Source of the DNA: Acidobacteria bacterium UBA2161
Lineage (GTDB): Bacteria > Acidobacteriota > Vicinamibacteria > Vicinamibacterales > UBA823
DNA: 64,000 bases
Reading direction: 5' to 3'
NCBI GenBank assembly: GCA_002328835.1
Contig: DCWN01000003.1
Coordinates: forward strand, 15,387 to 79,386
Shown piece after piece: positions 26,043-36,473 of the stretch (within the stretch, counting starts at the first letter, position 1; every line of letters begins with the position of its first letter). A program made the translations under genes and the position numbers. The notes beneath the pieces are model-generated. The model worked only from the letters and a program-made list of their open reading frames with translations. It was not told the DNA's origin and made no database searches.

Positions 26043-26915
26043 TCAGAATCCGACGTTCTCGATCCGCTGCCTCGCTTCGTCGCGGCTGATCTCGCCGGCC
26101 CGGAACGCCGCGAGATCCCGCCCCCGCACCCGCAGCATCAGGCCGGCGCCCGCGGCGGCGGCGTTCCCCCCGCCGCCGAAGCCGGTCGTGGCCACGGTCA
26201 GCCAGTCGTCACCCGCCAGGAGGAGCGAGCCGCTGTAGTCCAGCATCACGTTCGCCAACTCGTTGCGAATCTGCGCTACGTAGACATCCGCCGGGTCGAT
26301 GTCGTCCACCGGCGGGGGTGGGGGCGACACCGCCGTGCGATCGCCCGACCTGACCGAGGTGGCCCAGCCATTCCCGGCGCGGGCCGGGGAAACCGGACCG
26401 ACCTGGACCTCGAGACTCCGGAGTGCCTGCTCGAGCGCGTCTCGCGCGCCGACGTCGCCAAGTGACTGCACGTGCTGCCGCAGCGCCGCCAGTGCGTCAC
26501 CGAGCGCGAGGCCGTTCCGACTGAGGGTCCTGAAGGTCCAGGTGATGCTGCGGCGCAGGGTGGGCACCTGCACGTCGAAGAACACGCCGTACTCGTCGAG
26601 CGCGAAGCCCCGCGCCTGCGTCGACCCGGCGAACAAGACCGCACTCGGCGCGAACGCCTGCAACTCCAACGCCACGACCTGGGCCCCGTGCTCGACCGCC
26701 TGCTCGAACACGCGCTCCATGACCCTGAGCTGATACTGCGCCCGCTGGGCGTCGTCGGCCACGCCCGGCTCGACCGGCGACACCGGCGTCTGAGCCGACG
26801 CCGGGGCCGCCAGAGCCGTCACCGCCGTCAGCACCGTCACGGCGAGCACGAATGGCCTGCGCACGGCGCCCCTCCAACCGGTCCGTCTCGACTGCATCGG
26901 CATGGTCGGTTTCAT
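26043..26915 (-). CDS. secreted protein of the ECF sigma operon, unknown function
   Basis: The product has 290 residues. An Arg-rich start and a hydrophobic stretch end at PASAQT, a good signal peptidase I site. The middle has FFDVQVPTLRRSI and a helical LEQALRSLEVQVG. A Gly/Ala-rich stretch (GGGGNAAAAGAG) lies at about residue 255 before a charged C-terminus. No family is recognised. The start overlaps the anti-sigma stop by four bases (ATGA), so it is coupled to the anti-sigma gene. It may be a periplasmic modulator or an output of the sigma factor. Confidence 0.65.
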   Translation of the reverse strand: MKPTMPMQSRRTGWRGAVRRPFVLAVTVLTAVTALAAPASAQTPVSPVEPGVADDAQRAQYQLRVMERVFEQAVEHGAQVVALELQAFAPSAVLFAGSTQARGFALDEYGVFFDVQVPTLRRSITWTFRTLSRNGLALGDALAALRQHVQSLGDVGARDALEQALRSLEVQVGPVSPARAGNGWATSVRSGDRTAVSPPPPPVDDIDPADVYVAQIRNELANVMLDYSGSLLLAGDDWLTVATTGFGGGGNAAAAGAGLMLRVRGRDLAAFRAGEISRDEARQRIENVGF

Positions 26916-27676
26916 CGTCGCTGGCCGGGCTGGCCGGCGACCCGCACAAGATAATCCATGATCTCGTTGTGCTGGACCACCTCGGCCTCCGTCAGCCCCT
27001 CGAGCTGACCGACCTGCTCCTCGATTCTGAGCAGATCCGCCTGGCGTTGGACCTCGGCTTCTCGCATCAGCTGCGCGAACCTCAGCGCCACATCCCGCTG
27101 CTGGCGGCGTTCGCTCTCTTCGATCAATCGCTGCACACGAGTCAGGAGCGGCTGAGTCTCGGGCGTCGAGTCGGTCGCCGCCGGCGACGTGGCGTCAGCG
27201 GCCGGCGCACTAAACTCGCGACGAAGGTCGGCCTCGAGCGCCGCCAGATCCGCTTCCCACGCCGCATCGTCCGCAACGTCCGCCGTCTGGGACGGCGCCG
27301 CCTCGGACCACCCGGTCCGCACGACCAACCCGTCGGCGCCGTACCGGATCTCGAGGTTGGCGACCGACGCGGCGACGAGAAAGACGGCCGCGGCCGCCAG
27401 GGACCAGACCGGTGCCGACTGCCACCACGTCCAGGGTCGGCGGGGGACGGCGACGGCATCAGCCGGGACCACGCGGAACTCCGGCGAGGGCTCGGGCGGC
27501 GCCCAGTTGGCGAGACGGCCCCGCACACCGGTCAGTGCCTCGAGCTCGTCGCGGCACGTCGCGCATTCGGCGAGGTGCGTCTCGGCGCGCGCGCGGTCGG
27601 CGTCACCGCACTCCTCGTAGAGATAGCTGACCAGGAGCGACTTGTCGTCACAGCCGCTGTCACTCAGATTCGTCAT
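26912..27676 (-). CDS. zinc-finger (zf-HC2-like) anti-sigma factor, membrane-bound
   Basis: The product has 254 residues. An N-terminal HxxxCxxC zinc motif (HLAECATC, near residue 35) matches ZAS anti-sigma domains. One membrane segment (VWSLAAAAVFLVAASVA) lies near residue 92. An acidic periplasmic region follows, then a long charged helix (LIEESERRQQRDVALRF... EQVGQLEG), probably a coiled coil. It would hold the cognate ECF sigma factor inactive at the membrane until a periplasmic signal triggers release. It overlaps the sigma stop by one base (TGATG) and its own stop overlaps the next start. Confidence 0.85.
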   Translation of the reverse strand: MTNLSDSGCDDKSLLVSYLYEECGDADRARAETHLAECATCRDELEALTGVRGRLANWAPPEPSPEFRVVPADAVAVPRRPWTWWQSAPVWSLAAAAVFLVAASVANLEIRYGADGLVVRTGWSEAAPSQTADVADDAAWEADLAALEADLRREFSAPAADATSPAATDSTPETQPLLTRVQRLIEESERRQQRDVALRFAQLMREAEVQRQADLLRIEEQVGQLEGLTEAEVVQHNEIMDYLVRVAGQPGQRR

Positions 27677-28308
27677 CAGTGCGTCTTCCTCTGTTCCGGT
27701 CGCGCAGTCGGGTCCGCCCCTCCGGTCGGAAACGCCGCCTCGCGATCGATGCCCCGGTGCTCAAGCTCCTGCCGGAGACGGGTCAAGCCCTGGTACAGGC
27801 GGGTCTTCACGGTGCTCAGGGGGCACCCTTGAAGGTCCGCGATCTCCTGAAACGTCAGGCCGTGGTACTCCTTCAAGACGATCGCGGTCCGCTGCTCGCG
27901 CGGAATCGCTGCCATCGCCAGAGCGACCTGGCCGCCCAGCTCGCGGCGTCCGACCAGATCCTCCAGGGAGTCACCGGGCGCCTCGGGAGGCGCCAGATCG
28001 ACCAGGTCGACCCCTTCGGGTACCGTGGCCATCGGTGACCGCCGCTCGCGCCGCATCCAGTCGCGGCACAGGTTGAGCGCGATCCGGTACAGCCACGAGG
28101 AGAACTTGGCCTGGCCCTTGAACCCCTTGATGCTGCGAAACGCCCGCAGGAAGGTTTCCTGGCAGACGTCACGCGCATCGTCTTCGCGTCCGATCACGCG
28201 GTAGGCCAGCGCGTAGATCGGCCGTTCCCAGCGCACGACCAGCTGGTTGAAGCTCTCGTGGTCGCCGCGGACCGAGCGGGCCACTAGCTCCTCGTCGCTC
28301 CACACCAT
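27676..28308 (-). CDS. ECF-type RNA polymerase sigma factor
   Basis: From ATG 28308 the product has 210 residues. Region 2 shows ALAYRVIGREDDARDVCQETFLRAFRSIKGF and the WLYRIALNLCRDWMRR helix. Region 4 has ALAMAAIPREQRTAIVLKEYHGLTFQEIADLQGCPLSTVKTRLYQG, the HTH for the -35 element. Regions 1.1 and 3 are absent, as in all ECF factors. A GTG eight codons upstream (28332) is possible, but no Shine-Dalgarno favours it. It is followed directly by a membrane zinc-finger anti-sigma gene, so it is probably released by an envelope signal. Likely a SigE-type stress regulator. Confidence 0.92.
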   Translation of the reverse strand: MVWSDEELVARSVRGDHESFNQLVVRWERPIYALAYRVIGREDDARDVCQETFLRAFRSIKGFKGQAKFSSWLYRIALNLCRDWMRRERRSPMATVPEGVDLVDLAPPEAPGDSLEDLVGRRELGGQVALAMAAIPREQRTAIVLKEYHGLTFQEIADLQGCPLSTVKTRLYQGLTRLRQELEHRGIDREAAFPTGGADPTARPEQRKTH

Positions 28309-28622
28309 TGCTGCGCTGGCTGCGCTGGACACTCCGGACTCACCGCGCTGTCGACCGCCGCGGGTATGCGGCGCGCCGCGGGACGCTCATCTACCTATCT
28401 TAGACGGCTCGGCGCCGCAGACAGTCGGCCGGCGACGAAAGACTGCCTCGGAGGGCGGTTCCGCTAGTTTCACGAAATGTTGCAACACATTTATTATCAA
28501 CTAGTTATGTCCTGTGTGCGCATGAGGCACATGGTTGAAGGGAACTCTCTTCCCAAACAGCGCCACGTTCGGATCCGACGCGGCCCGTTGGTGGTAAAGT
28601 GTGACCAACTGAGCGCAAGCGC
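28309..28622. other. divergent regulatory region between the ECF sigma and HTH-receiver genes
   Basis: Unusually A/T-rich for this genome (for example TTTATTATCAACTAGTTATG, 28490-28509). It contains several inverted repeats: TGTTGCAACA (28478-28487), TGTGC-7-GCACA (28515-28531), GGGAA-CTCTC-TTCCC (28540-28554) and GTTGGT-11-ACCAAC (28587-28609). The last encloses a possible -10 TAAAGT (28595-28600), 22 bases before the HTH-receiver start codon at 28623, so it could be an operator. No open reading frame is convincing. No near-consensus -35 was found. Confidence 0.55.
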
Positions 28623-29192
28623 ATGGTTGACGAAGTCTTTCTGACAACTGAAGAGGTGTTGGCCTATCTCAAGGTCAACCTCCGCACCGTCTATCGGCTG
28701 ATCAAGGCCGGCAAGATTCCGGCTGTGCGCGTCGGCCGTCAGTGGCGGTTCCGCAAGACCGACATCGATACTTGGCTGAACAGCCAGCGCCCTGCCGGCA
28801 AGGCGGGAGCGGCAGCGGCGACGAAGCCGACGCGCCCGCGAGTGCTCGTCGTGGACGATGAGGATGCGATGCGCGCGCCGCTGACCAAGGCGTTGTCGCT
28901 GGCCGACTACGAGGTCGACGTCGTCGCGGACGGTCGCGCGGCGCTCGACCGACTACGCGTGCTGTCCTACGACCTCCTGATCACTGACCTCAAGATGCCC
29001 GGCGTCGATGGCCTCACGGTCGTCCGCGAAGCCAAGCAGCTCAAGGCGAACATCCCGGTAATCATTATCTCGGGTCACTCGTCCGAGGAGAACGCCATTG
29101 CGGCCGCCAACCTCGGCGTGTCGGGCTACCTCACCAAACCGTTCGAGTTGCCGCACATCCTCACGGCCGCTGCCAAGAGTCTCGGCCAGTAG
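28623..29192 (+). CDS. response regulator with N-terminal BldC/excisionase-type HTH and C-terminal receiver domain
   Basis: The product has 189 residues. Residues 5-55 form a MerR/BldC-like winged helix: FLTTEEVLAYLKVNLRTVYRLIKAGKIPAVRVGRQWRFRKTDID, the excisionase-family pattern. After a short Ala/Lys/Pro linker, residues 74-187 form a receiver domain: VLVVDDEDAMR (acidic pair), phospho-acceptor Asp in DLLITDLKMPG, Thr/Ser in IIISGHSS and Lys in LTKPFE. The order DNA-binding then receiver is the reverse of the usual response regulator. No kinase is adjacent; the NtrB-type kinase lies two genes on. It presumably binds an operator by the HTH, controlled by phosphorylation. Confidence 0.88.
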   Translation: MVDEVFLTTEEVLAYLKVNLRTVYRLIKAGKIPAVRVGRQWRFRKTDIDTWLNSQRPAGKAGAAAATKPTRPRVLVVDDEDAMRAPLTKALSLADYEVDVVADGRAALDRLRVLSYDLLITDLKMPGVDGLTVVREAKQLKANIPVIIISGHSSEENAIAAANLGVSGYLTKPFELPHILTAAAKSLGQ

Positions 29193-29291
29193 CCTGTCCG
29201 CGTCGGCCCCACCGATCGCGATCCTGCTAACATGGTCGGTTGACCACCAGCCGGCCTCGCCGGCCATGCGACCCGCGGTTCCACCCGGCCG

Positions 29292-31235
<1,944 letters not shown>

Positions 31236-31262
31236 GCCCCGTGCTGCTCCGGCCGTCGATTT

Positions 31263-31278
31263 ATGACGAAATCGTCAT
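31263..31278 (+). promoter_or_regulatory. inverted repeat, possible NtrC-type upstream activator site
   Basis: ATGACGA-AA-TCGTCAT is a 7-2-7 inverted repeat in an A/T-rich stretch. It lies about 95-110 bases upstream of a sigma-54 promoter at 31371-31385, the normal distance for an enhancer site. A second pair AGTGA/TCACT occurs at about 31314-31333. Confidence 0.5.
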
Positions 31279-31370
31279 CACTGTACACAAATGTAACTCA
31301 ATTTCGATAGTCAGTGAGCCTATCTAGTCACTAAGCCACTTATTTTCAATAAGTTCTGATAATCGCTGTT

Positions 31371-31385
31371 GGGCACGGGGTTTGC
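31371..31385 (+). promoter_or_regulatory. sigma-54 (-24/-12) promoter of the kinase/NtrC genes
   Basis: The 15 bases GGGCACGGGGTTTGC match the consensus TGGCACG-N4-TTGC at all fixed positions except the first. The GG and GC elements have the required spacing. The expected start of transcription is near 31397, about 64 bases before the kinase ATG at 31461. The promoter directly precedes a two-component pair whose regulator is itself a sigma-54 activator, which suggests autoregulation. Confidence 0.75.
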
Positions 31386-31460
31386 GCCTAGATTCACGGC
31401 GGTACGACGGATATTGGTCGACCGCCAGGCTTCGGGATCGGTTGATATTACGATATTGTA

Positions 31461-32734
31461 ATGGCCGAGCTCGGACGGCCAGACCGAGAGTCACTGATGC
31501 CACGAGCGAAACCAGCCCGCTCCCAGCGCCGCGCCGCCTCGACGCGACCGTCGCCAGCCGTGGCGCCGGGAACCGCAACCGAGGAGATCGGTGACCGTTT
31601 CTTCCGCGAGATGGTCTGGAGCCTGCGCAACGGCGTGCTGGCGATCACCCGGGACGGACGCGTGGCCGTCTTCAACGACATCGCCTATCAGACGCTGGAC
31701 CTCGAACCCGACCGAGGCAACCTCGGCCGGCCCTACAGCGAAGTCCTCGCCAACAGCCACGATATCGCGCGTATTCTCGACGGCGCGTTCAAGCTGACCC
31801 ATCTCCCGAATCGCGCCGAACTACGGCTGGCATCGGGCAAGGTCATCGGCTACACCCTCTCGCTCGTCAAGGACACCGGAGCGGAGACCGTGGGCGCCGC
31901 ACTGTTCTTCAAGGATCTGACCCGCGTCGAACAGCTCGAGGAGCGCGAACGGCTGCGCGATCGTCTGGCGGCCCTCGGCGAGATGGCGGCGGCGATCGCT
32001 CACGAAGTGAAGAACCCGTTGGCCGGCATCGAGGTCATGGCCGGCGTGCTCAAGCGGCAGCTGGACTCGGAGGATGCGCAGCAGATCCTGAGTGACATCA
32101 TCACCGAGGCCAAGATGGCCAATGCGATCGTGCAGGAGGTGCTGGAATTCGTCCGACCGATTCAGCTCCAGGTCGAGCCCGTGCCGCTCGGCCGGGTGCT
32201 GCGCGACGCGGTGGGCATGGCCGAGAGCCAGATCGACCCCCGGAGCACGAGCGTGAGCGTCTCCGTGCCGGATAGCCTGCCCGACTTGTCGAGCGATCCC
32301 CACCAGCTCCGTCAGCTCTTCACCAACCTGCTGACCAATGCCTTCGAAGCGCTCGACCGGCGCGGGCAGGTCGAGGTGAAGACCTGGCTGGCAGCCGAGG
32401 ATAGCCGGCGGACCTCCGTGGAAGAGCTGGCAGTGCCGTCTCGTCCACTCATGGTGGAAGTGGCGACGACGGGCCGGGCGTGCCTGCCGACATCACCGAC
32501 AAGATCTTCGGCCCGTTCTTCACGACGAAGCCACGGGGCAGCGGCCTTGGCCTGGCGATCGTCAGAAAGATCGTCGATGCGCACGACGGGCGCATCGATG
32601 TGGAGAGCCGACCAACCGGTGGTACCTGCTTCCGGATCGCGCTGCCGCTCACGAGCGAGCATCGCACGGCTCAGCCGTTGTTCGCGGGTAGCCATCCGGA
32701 CACCCGCACCCGCGCGCATGACGAAAGAGGATGA
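31461..32734 (+). pseudogene. NtrB-like sensor histidine kinase, interrupted by a one-base frameshift
   Basis: The kinase needs two frames: 31461-32464 and 32465-32734. The first covers a PAS-like sensor region (residues 50-150) with GNLGRPYSEVL, the dimerisation H-box AIAHEVKNPLAGI with His 181, and the N-box NLLTNAFEAL. The second has the ATPase remainder: DDGPGVPADI (G1), GPFFTTKPRGSGLGLAIV (G2). One base is missing after VEVA, between position 32464 and 32465. Unshifted, the first frame runs on into the response regulator, giving an 895-codon fusion without the G1/G2 boxes in order. Start may instead be the ATG at 31497. No transmembrane segment is seen. Either a real loss of kinase activity or a sequencing error. 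Confidence 0.85.
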
Positions 32735-32738
32735 ACCC

Positions 32739-34148
32739 ATGGGACGCATCTTGGTAGCCGACGATCACGACTCGCTGCGCCGCGGGATTTCCCGGGCGCT
32801 GACCGAAGCTGGCCACGAGGTCGAACAGGCCTCCGATGGCAACGCCGCCATCGAGCGGCTGCACGGGAATCAGTTCGACATCGTCCTCAGCGACCTCAAG
32901 ATGGGCGGGAGCGATGGGCTCGACGTCCTGCGCACGGCGCGCAAACTGCAGCCAACGGCGGCCGTCATCCTCATGACCGCCTTCGGCTCGGTCCAGACCG
33001 CGGTCGAGGCGCTGAAGATCGGCGCGTTCGACTACGTCCAGAAGCCATTCGAGATCGAGGAGATGGAATCGAAGATCGAGAAGGCTCTCGAACTCAGACG
33101 GCTGCGCCACGAGGTCGACTATCTCCGCCATACCCAGAGCGACATCTATGAGTTCAGCCGCATAGTCGGCGCCAGCGGCGCCCTGCAGCGCGTGCTGGAC
33201 CTCGTTCGCAAGGTCTCGCAGAGCAACACGACGGTGCTCATCCGCGGGGAAACCGGCACGGGCAAGGAGCTGATTGCCGGCGCCCTGCACCACAATTCAC
33301 CACGCAGCGCCCGCAACTTCGTCAAGGTCAATTGCGCGGCCCTGCCCGAGAACCTGTTGGAATCGGAACTGTTCGGACACGAGAAGGGCGCGTTCACGAG
33401 CGCCGACCGCCAGCGCGTCGGACGCTTCGAGCAGGCCGACGGCGGCAGCATCCTCCTCGACGAAGTCGGCGACATGAGCCCGAACACGCAGGCCAAGATC
33501 CTGCGTGTCCTGCAGGAGCAGGAATTCGAGCGGCTCGGCAGCACGCGGACACTGCACGTCGATGTCCGTGTCATCGCCGCCACCAATCGCAATCTGGCGA
33601 ACATGGTGGCCGACGGCACCTTCCGGGAGGACCTCTACTACCGGCTCAACGTGGTCACGGTCGAGATGCCGCCGCTGCGCGAACGGAAGGACGACATCGT
33701 CGAGTTGGCGCAGTTCTTCATCCGCCGGTCGGCGGCGGAACTCAAGAAGAAGATCGACGGTCTCGACCCTGCCGCCGAGCGACTGCTCAAGCGCTACGCC
33801 TGGCCCGGCAACATTCGAGAACTCGAAAATGCCATCGAGCGCGCGGTGCTGCTGACCGATGGGCCCTACCTGTTGGTGGAGGACCTACGCTTGGGCGAGC
33901 TCGCCGTGAGCGGGAACTCCCAAGAGGTCGTGCTGGCCGTCAATATTCCACCGACGGGAATCGCGCTCGAGGAAATCGAGCGGCAGGCCGTCGTCGAGGC
34001 ACTCCGCATGTCGAACTGGGTGCAGAAGGACGCCGCGGAGTTGCTCTCGATCAGCCCGCGCGTGATGAACTACAAGATCAAGACGCTCGGTATCGAATTG
34101 CCGCGCGGCCGACGCGCGACTAGCGCACCCGCCGCGATGGCCGGCTAG
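32739..34148 (+). CDS. NtrC-family sigma-54-dependent response regulator
   Basis: From ATG 32739 (GAGG upstream) the product has 469 residues: receiver (residues 4-120, phospho-acceptor Asp 52 in VLSDLKM, Lys in VQKPFE), AAA+ domain with Walker A GETGTGKE near 170, Walker B LLDEVG near 235 and the sensor Arg region WPGNIRELE, and a Fis-type HTH at the C-terminus (KDAAELLSISPRVMNYKIKTLG). The sigma-54-contacting loop, normally GAFTGA, reads GAFTSA (near residue 220), a substitution of the last Gly. It starts five bases after the kinase end (in the repaired frame). An ATG at 32718 is possible. Confidence 0.93.
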   Translation: MGRILVADDHDSLRRGISRALTEAGHEVEQASDGNAAIERLHGNQFDIVLSDLKMGGSDGLDVLRTARKLQPTAAVILMTAFGSVQTAVEALKIGAFDYVQKPFEIEEMESKIEKALELRRLRHEVDYLRHTQSDIYEFSRIVGASGALQRVLDLVRKVSQSNTTVLIRGETGTGKELIAGALHHNSPRSARNFVKVNCAALPENLLESELFGHEKGAFTSADRQRVGRFEQADGGSILLDEVGDMSPNTQAKILRVLQEQEFERLGSTRTLHVDVRVIAATNRNLANMVADGTFREDLYYRLNVVTVEMPPLRERKDDIVELAQFFIRRSAAELKKKIDGLDPAAERLLKRYAWPGNIRELENAIERAVLLTDGPYLLVEDLRLGELAVSGNSQEVVLAVNIPPTGIALEEIERQAVVEALRMSNWVQKDAAELLSISPRVMNYKIKTLGIELPRGRRATSAPAAMAG

Positions 34149-34156
34149 CGGCCCGG

Positions 34157-35098
34157 CTACGCCCTCGGGTGGGTCTTCTTGTAGAGCGCGAGCAGTTGGG
34201 CGGCGTTAACGTGCGTATAGCGCTGTGTGGTGCTGAGCCGCGCGTGCCCCAGGAGTTCCTGGATGGCGCGCAAGTCGGCACCGCCCTCCAGGAGATGTGT
34301 GGCGAAGGAGTGGCGCAGCGCGTGTGGGCTGATCCCCAGTCGAGTTGAGCAGGCCGCGACGTAGCGACGCACCAGACGGTCGACGCTGCGGGTGGAGAGA
34401 CGTCCGCCGCGATAATTGAGGAACAACGGATTCGAGCGGACCCGGGCGCGTCGCGCCGTCCGCGTTGCGGCGGGCGTCGGGGCCCGTCGCACCAGGGCTT
34501 CGCGATCGCGAAGGTAGCGCCGAACGGCGGCTGCCGCGCTGCGGTTGAACGGCACGATCCGTTCACGCCCACCCTTGCCGTGCACTCGCACCAGACGGCC
34601 GTTCAGATCGACGTCGTCGAGGTCGAGGGCGACCAGTTCGCTCAGCCGTAGCCCGGACGCGTAGAACATCTCCAGAATGGCGCGGTCCCGGCGCCCGAGC
34701 GGCGTCTCGGTGTCCGGCATCTCCAGCAACTGCTCCATCTCGTTCAACTCGAGATGGGCCGGAATCCTCTGCTCCAGCTTCGGCGTGCCGACGAGGGCAC
34801 CCGGGTCACCCTCGATCAGGCGCTCGCGCCGCAGATAGCGCCCGAACGCGCGAATCGCCGCGAGCTTGCGCGCCGACGACGCCCGCGAGTTGCCGCGCCG
34901 GTACAGGTCGGCGAGAAACCCGCGGATCGCCAACTGGTCGAACTCGGCCGGCCCGATGCTCTCGACGGGCCGCTCCAGGGTATCGGCCATGAACGACACG
35001 AACTGCGTCAGATCGCTCTCGTAGGCCCGCAGCGTGTGCGCCGACACGTTGCGATTCAGCCGCAGGAATTCAAGAAACGATCGGAGTTGACTGAGCAT
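34157..35098 (-). CDS. tyrosine recombinase, XerC/XerD type
   Basis: The product has 313 residues with the SAM-like N-terminal domain (FLRLNRNVSAHTLRAYESDL) and the catalytic domain. All active-site elements are visible: Arg in SGLRLSELVAL, Lys in GKGGRERIVPF, HxxR in HALRHSF, His in LGHARLSTTQ and the nucleophile Tyr in RYTHVN. About 15 residues longer than E. coli XerC because of an Arg/Ala-rich insertion (residues 205-225). It is likely chromosomal, resolving dimers, since it sits in a housekeeping block (trmFO, topA, dprA) rather than beside an attachment site. Eight bases separate its stop from that of the NtrC gene. Confidence 0.92.
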   Translation of the reverse strand: MLSQLRSFLEFLRLNRNVSAHTLRAYESDLTQFVSFMADTLERPVESIGPAEFDQLAIRGFLADLYRRGNSRASSARKLAAIRAFGRYLRRERLIEGDPGALVGTPKLEQRIPAHLELNEMEQLLEMPDTETPLGRRDRAILEMFYASGLRLSELVALDLDDVDLNGRLVRVHGKGGRERIVPFNRSAAAAVRRYLRDREALVRRAPTPAATRTARRARVRSNPLFLNYRGGRLSTRSVDRLVRRYVAACSTRLGISPHALRHSFATHLLEGGADLRAIQELLGHARLSTTQRYTHVNAAQLLALYKKTHPRA

Positions 35099-36455
35099 CG
35101 GATGCGCGTCCTGCCTCGACCTGCCAGACTGCCAAATCCGCCAGCGCCCGTTCGGCGGTCGCCAACCGGCGCGCGGCGCGGCGCCGCGGCGCCTTCTCCA
35201 GTGGCGGCATCAGACCGAAGGCGATGTTCGTCGGCTGATAATCATTGCTATCGGCGTGCGACACGTAGTGCGCCAGCGCCCCCAGCGCCGTCGTCCGCGG
35301 CGCCGCCCGCGGCGGTCGCCCCAGTGCCAGGGCGGCGGCGTTCAGCCCCGCCATCAGCCCGGACGCCGCGCTTTCCACGTAGCCTTCGACGCCTGACAGC
35401 TGACCGGCGAAGAACAGGTCGGGCCGCCGACGGGTCTGCCAGGTCGCGTGGAGCACGGCGGGCGCATTGATGTAGGTGTTCCGATGAATCATGCCGAACC
35501 GGACGAACTCGGCCCGCTCCAGCCCTGGGATCAGGCGCAGCACGCGGTCCTGTTCCCCCCATTTCAACTGTGTCTGGAACCCCACCAGGCTGAAATGGTC
35601 GCCCGCCAGGTTGTCCTGCCTGAGCTGAACGACCGCGTGAGGCGGCCGTCCGCCGGCCGGGTCGACGAGCCCTACCGGTTTCATGGGACCGAAGCGCAGC
35701 GTGTCGCGCCCTCGACTGGCCATGACCTCGATCGGCAGGCAACCCTCGAAGAATTTCGTCTGGTCGAAGTCGTGCACGGTCGCAGATTCTGCGCCCGTCA
35801 GCGCCGTGTAGAAGCGGTCGTACTCCGCCACGGTCATCGGGCAGTTCAGATAGTCGCCGGTCTCGCCCGTCCCCGCCTCCACCGGGTCTCCGGGCGAGTC
35901 CCGCCCCCAACGGGACGCGCGGAAGACGCGCGTCCGGTCGATCGTCTCGGCCAGCACGATCGGGCTGATGGCATCGTAGAAGTACAGATGCTCCGCCCCG
36001 ACGAAGGCGGCAATGTCGGCCGACAGTCGATCCGATGTCAGCGGGCCGGTCGCGACGATTGACGGCATCGTCATCGAACGCTCCTGCGGAAGCTCGTCAA
36101 CCTCGACTCGTTCGACGGCAATCAGCGGATGCGCCCGGATGGCCTCGGTCACTTCCGCGGCGAAGCGTTCGCGGTCAACAGCCAGCGCGGCACCGGCTGG
36201 CACCCGCGTCCGATCGGCGGCGCGGATCACGAGCGAGTCCAGCCGTCGCATCTCCTCCTTGAGGAGGCCAACGGCATTCTCCAGCTTGTCGCCACGAAAG
36301 GAATTGCTGCAGACGAGTTCGGCGAGCCGATCGGTCTGGTGCACCGCGGTCGGCCGGACTGGCCGCATTTCGGAAAGGGTGACGGGCACGCCCAGCGAGG
36401 CGGCCTGCCAGGCAGCCTCGCTGCCGGCCAACCCGCCGCCGACGATCTGGATCAT
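35070..36455 (-). CDS. trmFO: methylenetetrahydrofolate-tRNA-(uracil-54-C5)-methyltransferase (FADH2-oxidising)
   Basis: The product has 461 residues. The N-terminal FAD-binding VGGGLAGSEAAWQAA follows the start, with LCSNSFRGDKLENAVGLLKEEM near residue 50 matching the TrmFO/GidA-like core. PLTSDRLSADIA and FYDAISPI lie in the middle, and GYVESAASGLMAGLNAAAL sits near the C-terminus. It methylates U54 of tRNA (ribothymidine) using methylene-THF. The C-terminus overlaps the XerC start by 29 bases. The gene is part of a xerC-trmFO-topA-dprA block on the minus strand. Confidence 0.95.
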   Translation of the reverse strand: MIQIVGGGLAGSEAAWQAASLGVPVTLSEMRPVRPTAVHQTDRLAELVCSNSFRGDKLENAVGLLKEEMRRLDSLVIRAADRTRVPAGAALAVDRERFAAEVTEAIRAHPLIAVERVEVDELPQERSMTMPSIVATGPLTSDRLSADIAAFVGAEHLYFYDAISPIVLAETIDRTRVFRASRWGRDSPGDPVEAGTGETGDYLNCPMTVAEYDRFYTALTGAESATVHDFDQTKFFEGCLPIEVMASRGRDTLRFGPMKPVGLVDPAGGRPPHAVVQLRQDNLAGDHFSLVGFQTQLKWGEQDRVLRLIPGLERAEFVRFGMIHRNTYINAPAVLHATWQTRRRPDLFFAGQLSGVEGYVESAASGLMAGLNAAALALGRPPRAAPRTTALGALAHYVSHADSNDYQPTNIAFGLMPPLEKAPRRRAARRLATAERALADLAVWQVEAGRASDAQSTPIVS

Positions 36456-36473
36456 CGCGACGCGGTCGGCCGC

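Noticed and set aside
32455..32475. Programmed ribosomal frameshift in the histidine kinase
   Set aside because: The site GTGGCGACGACGG has no slippery heptamer, and no downstream hairpin was found; a missing base is simpler.
34157..35098. XerC-like gene as an integrase of a mobile element
   Set aside because: It lies in a xerC-trmFO-topA-dprA block with no tRNA, repeats or cargo genes nearby; a housekeeping recombinase is more likely.
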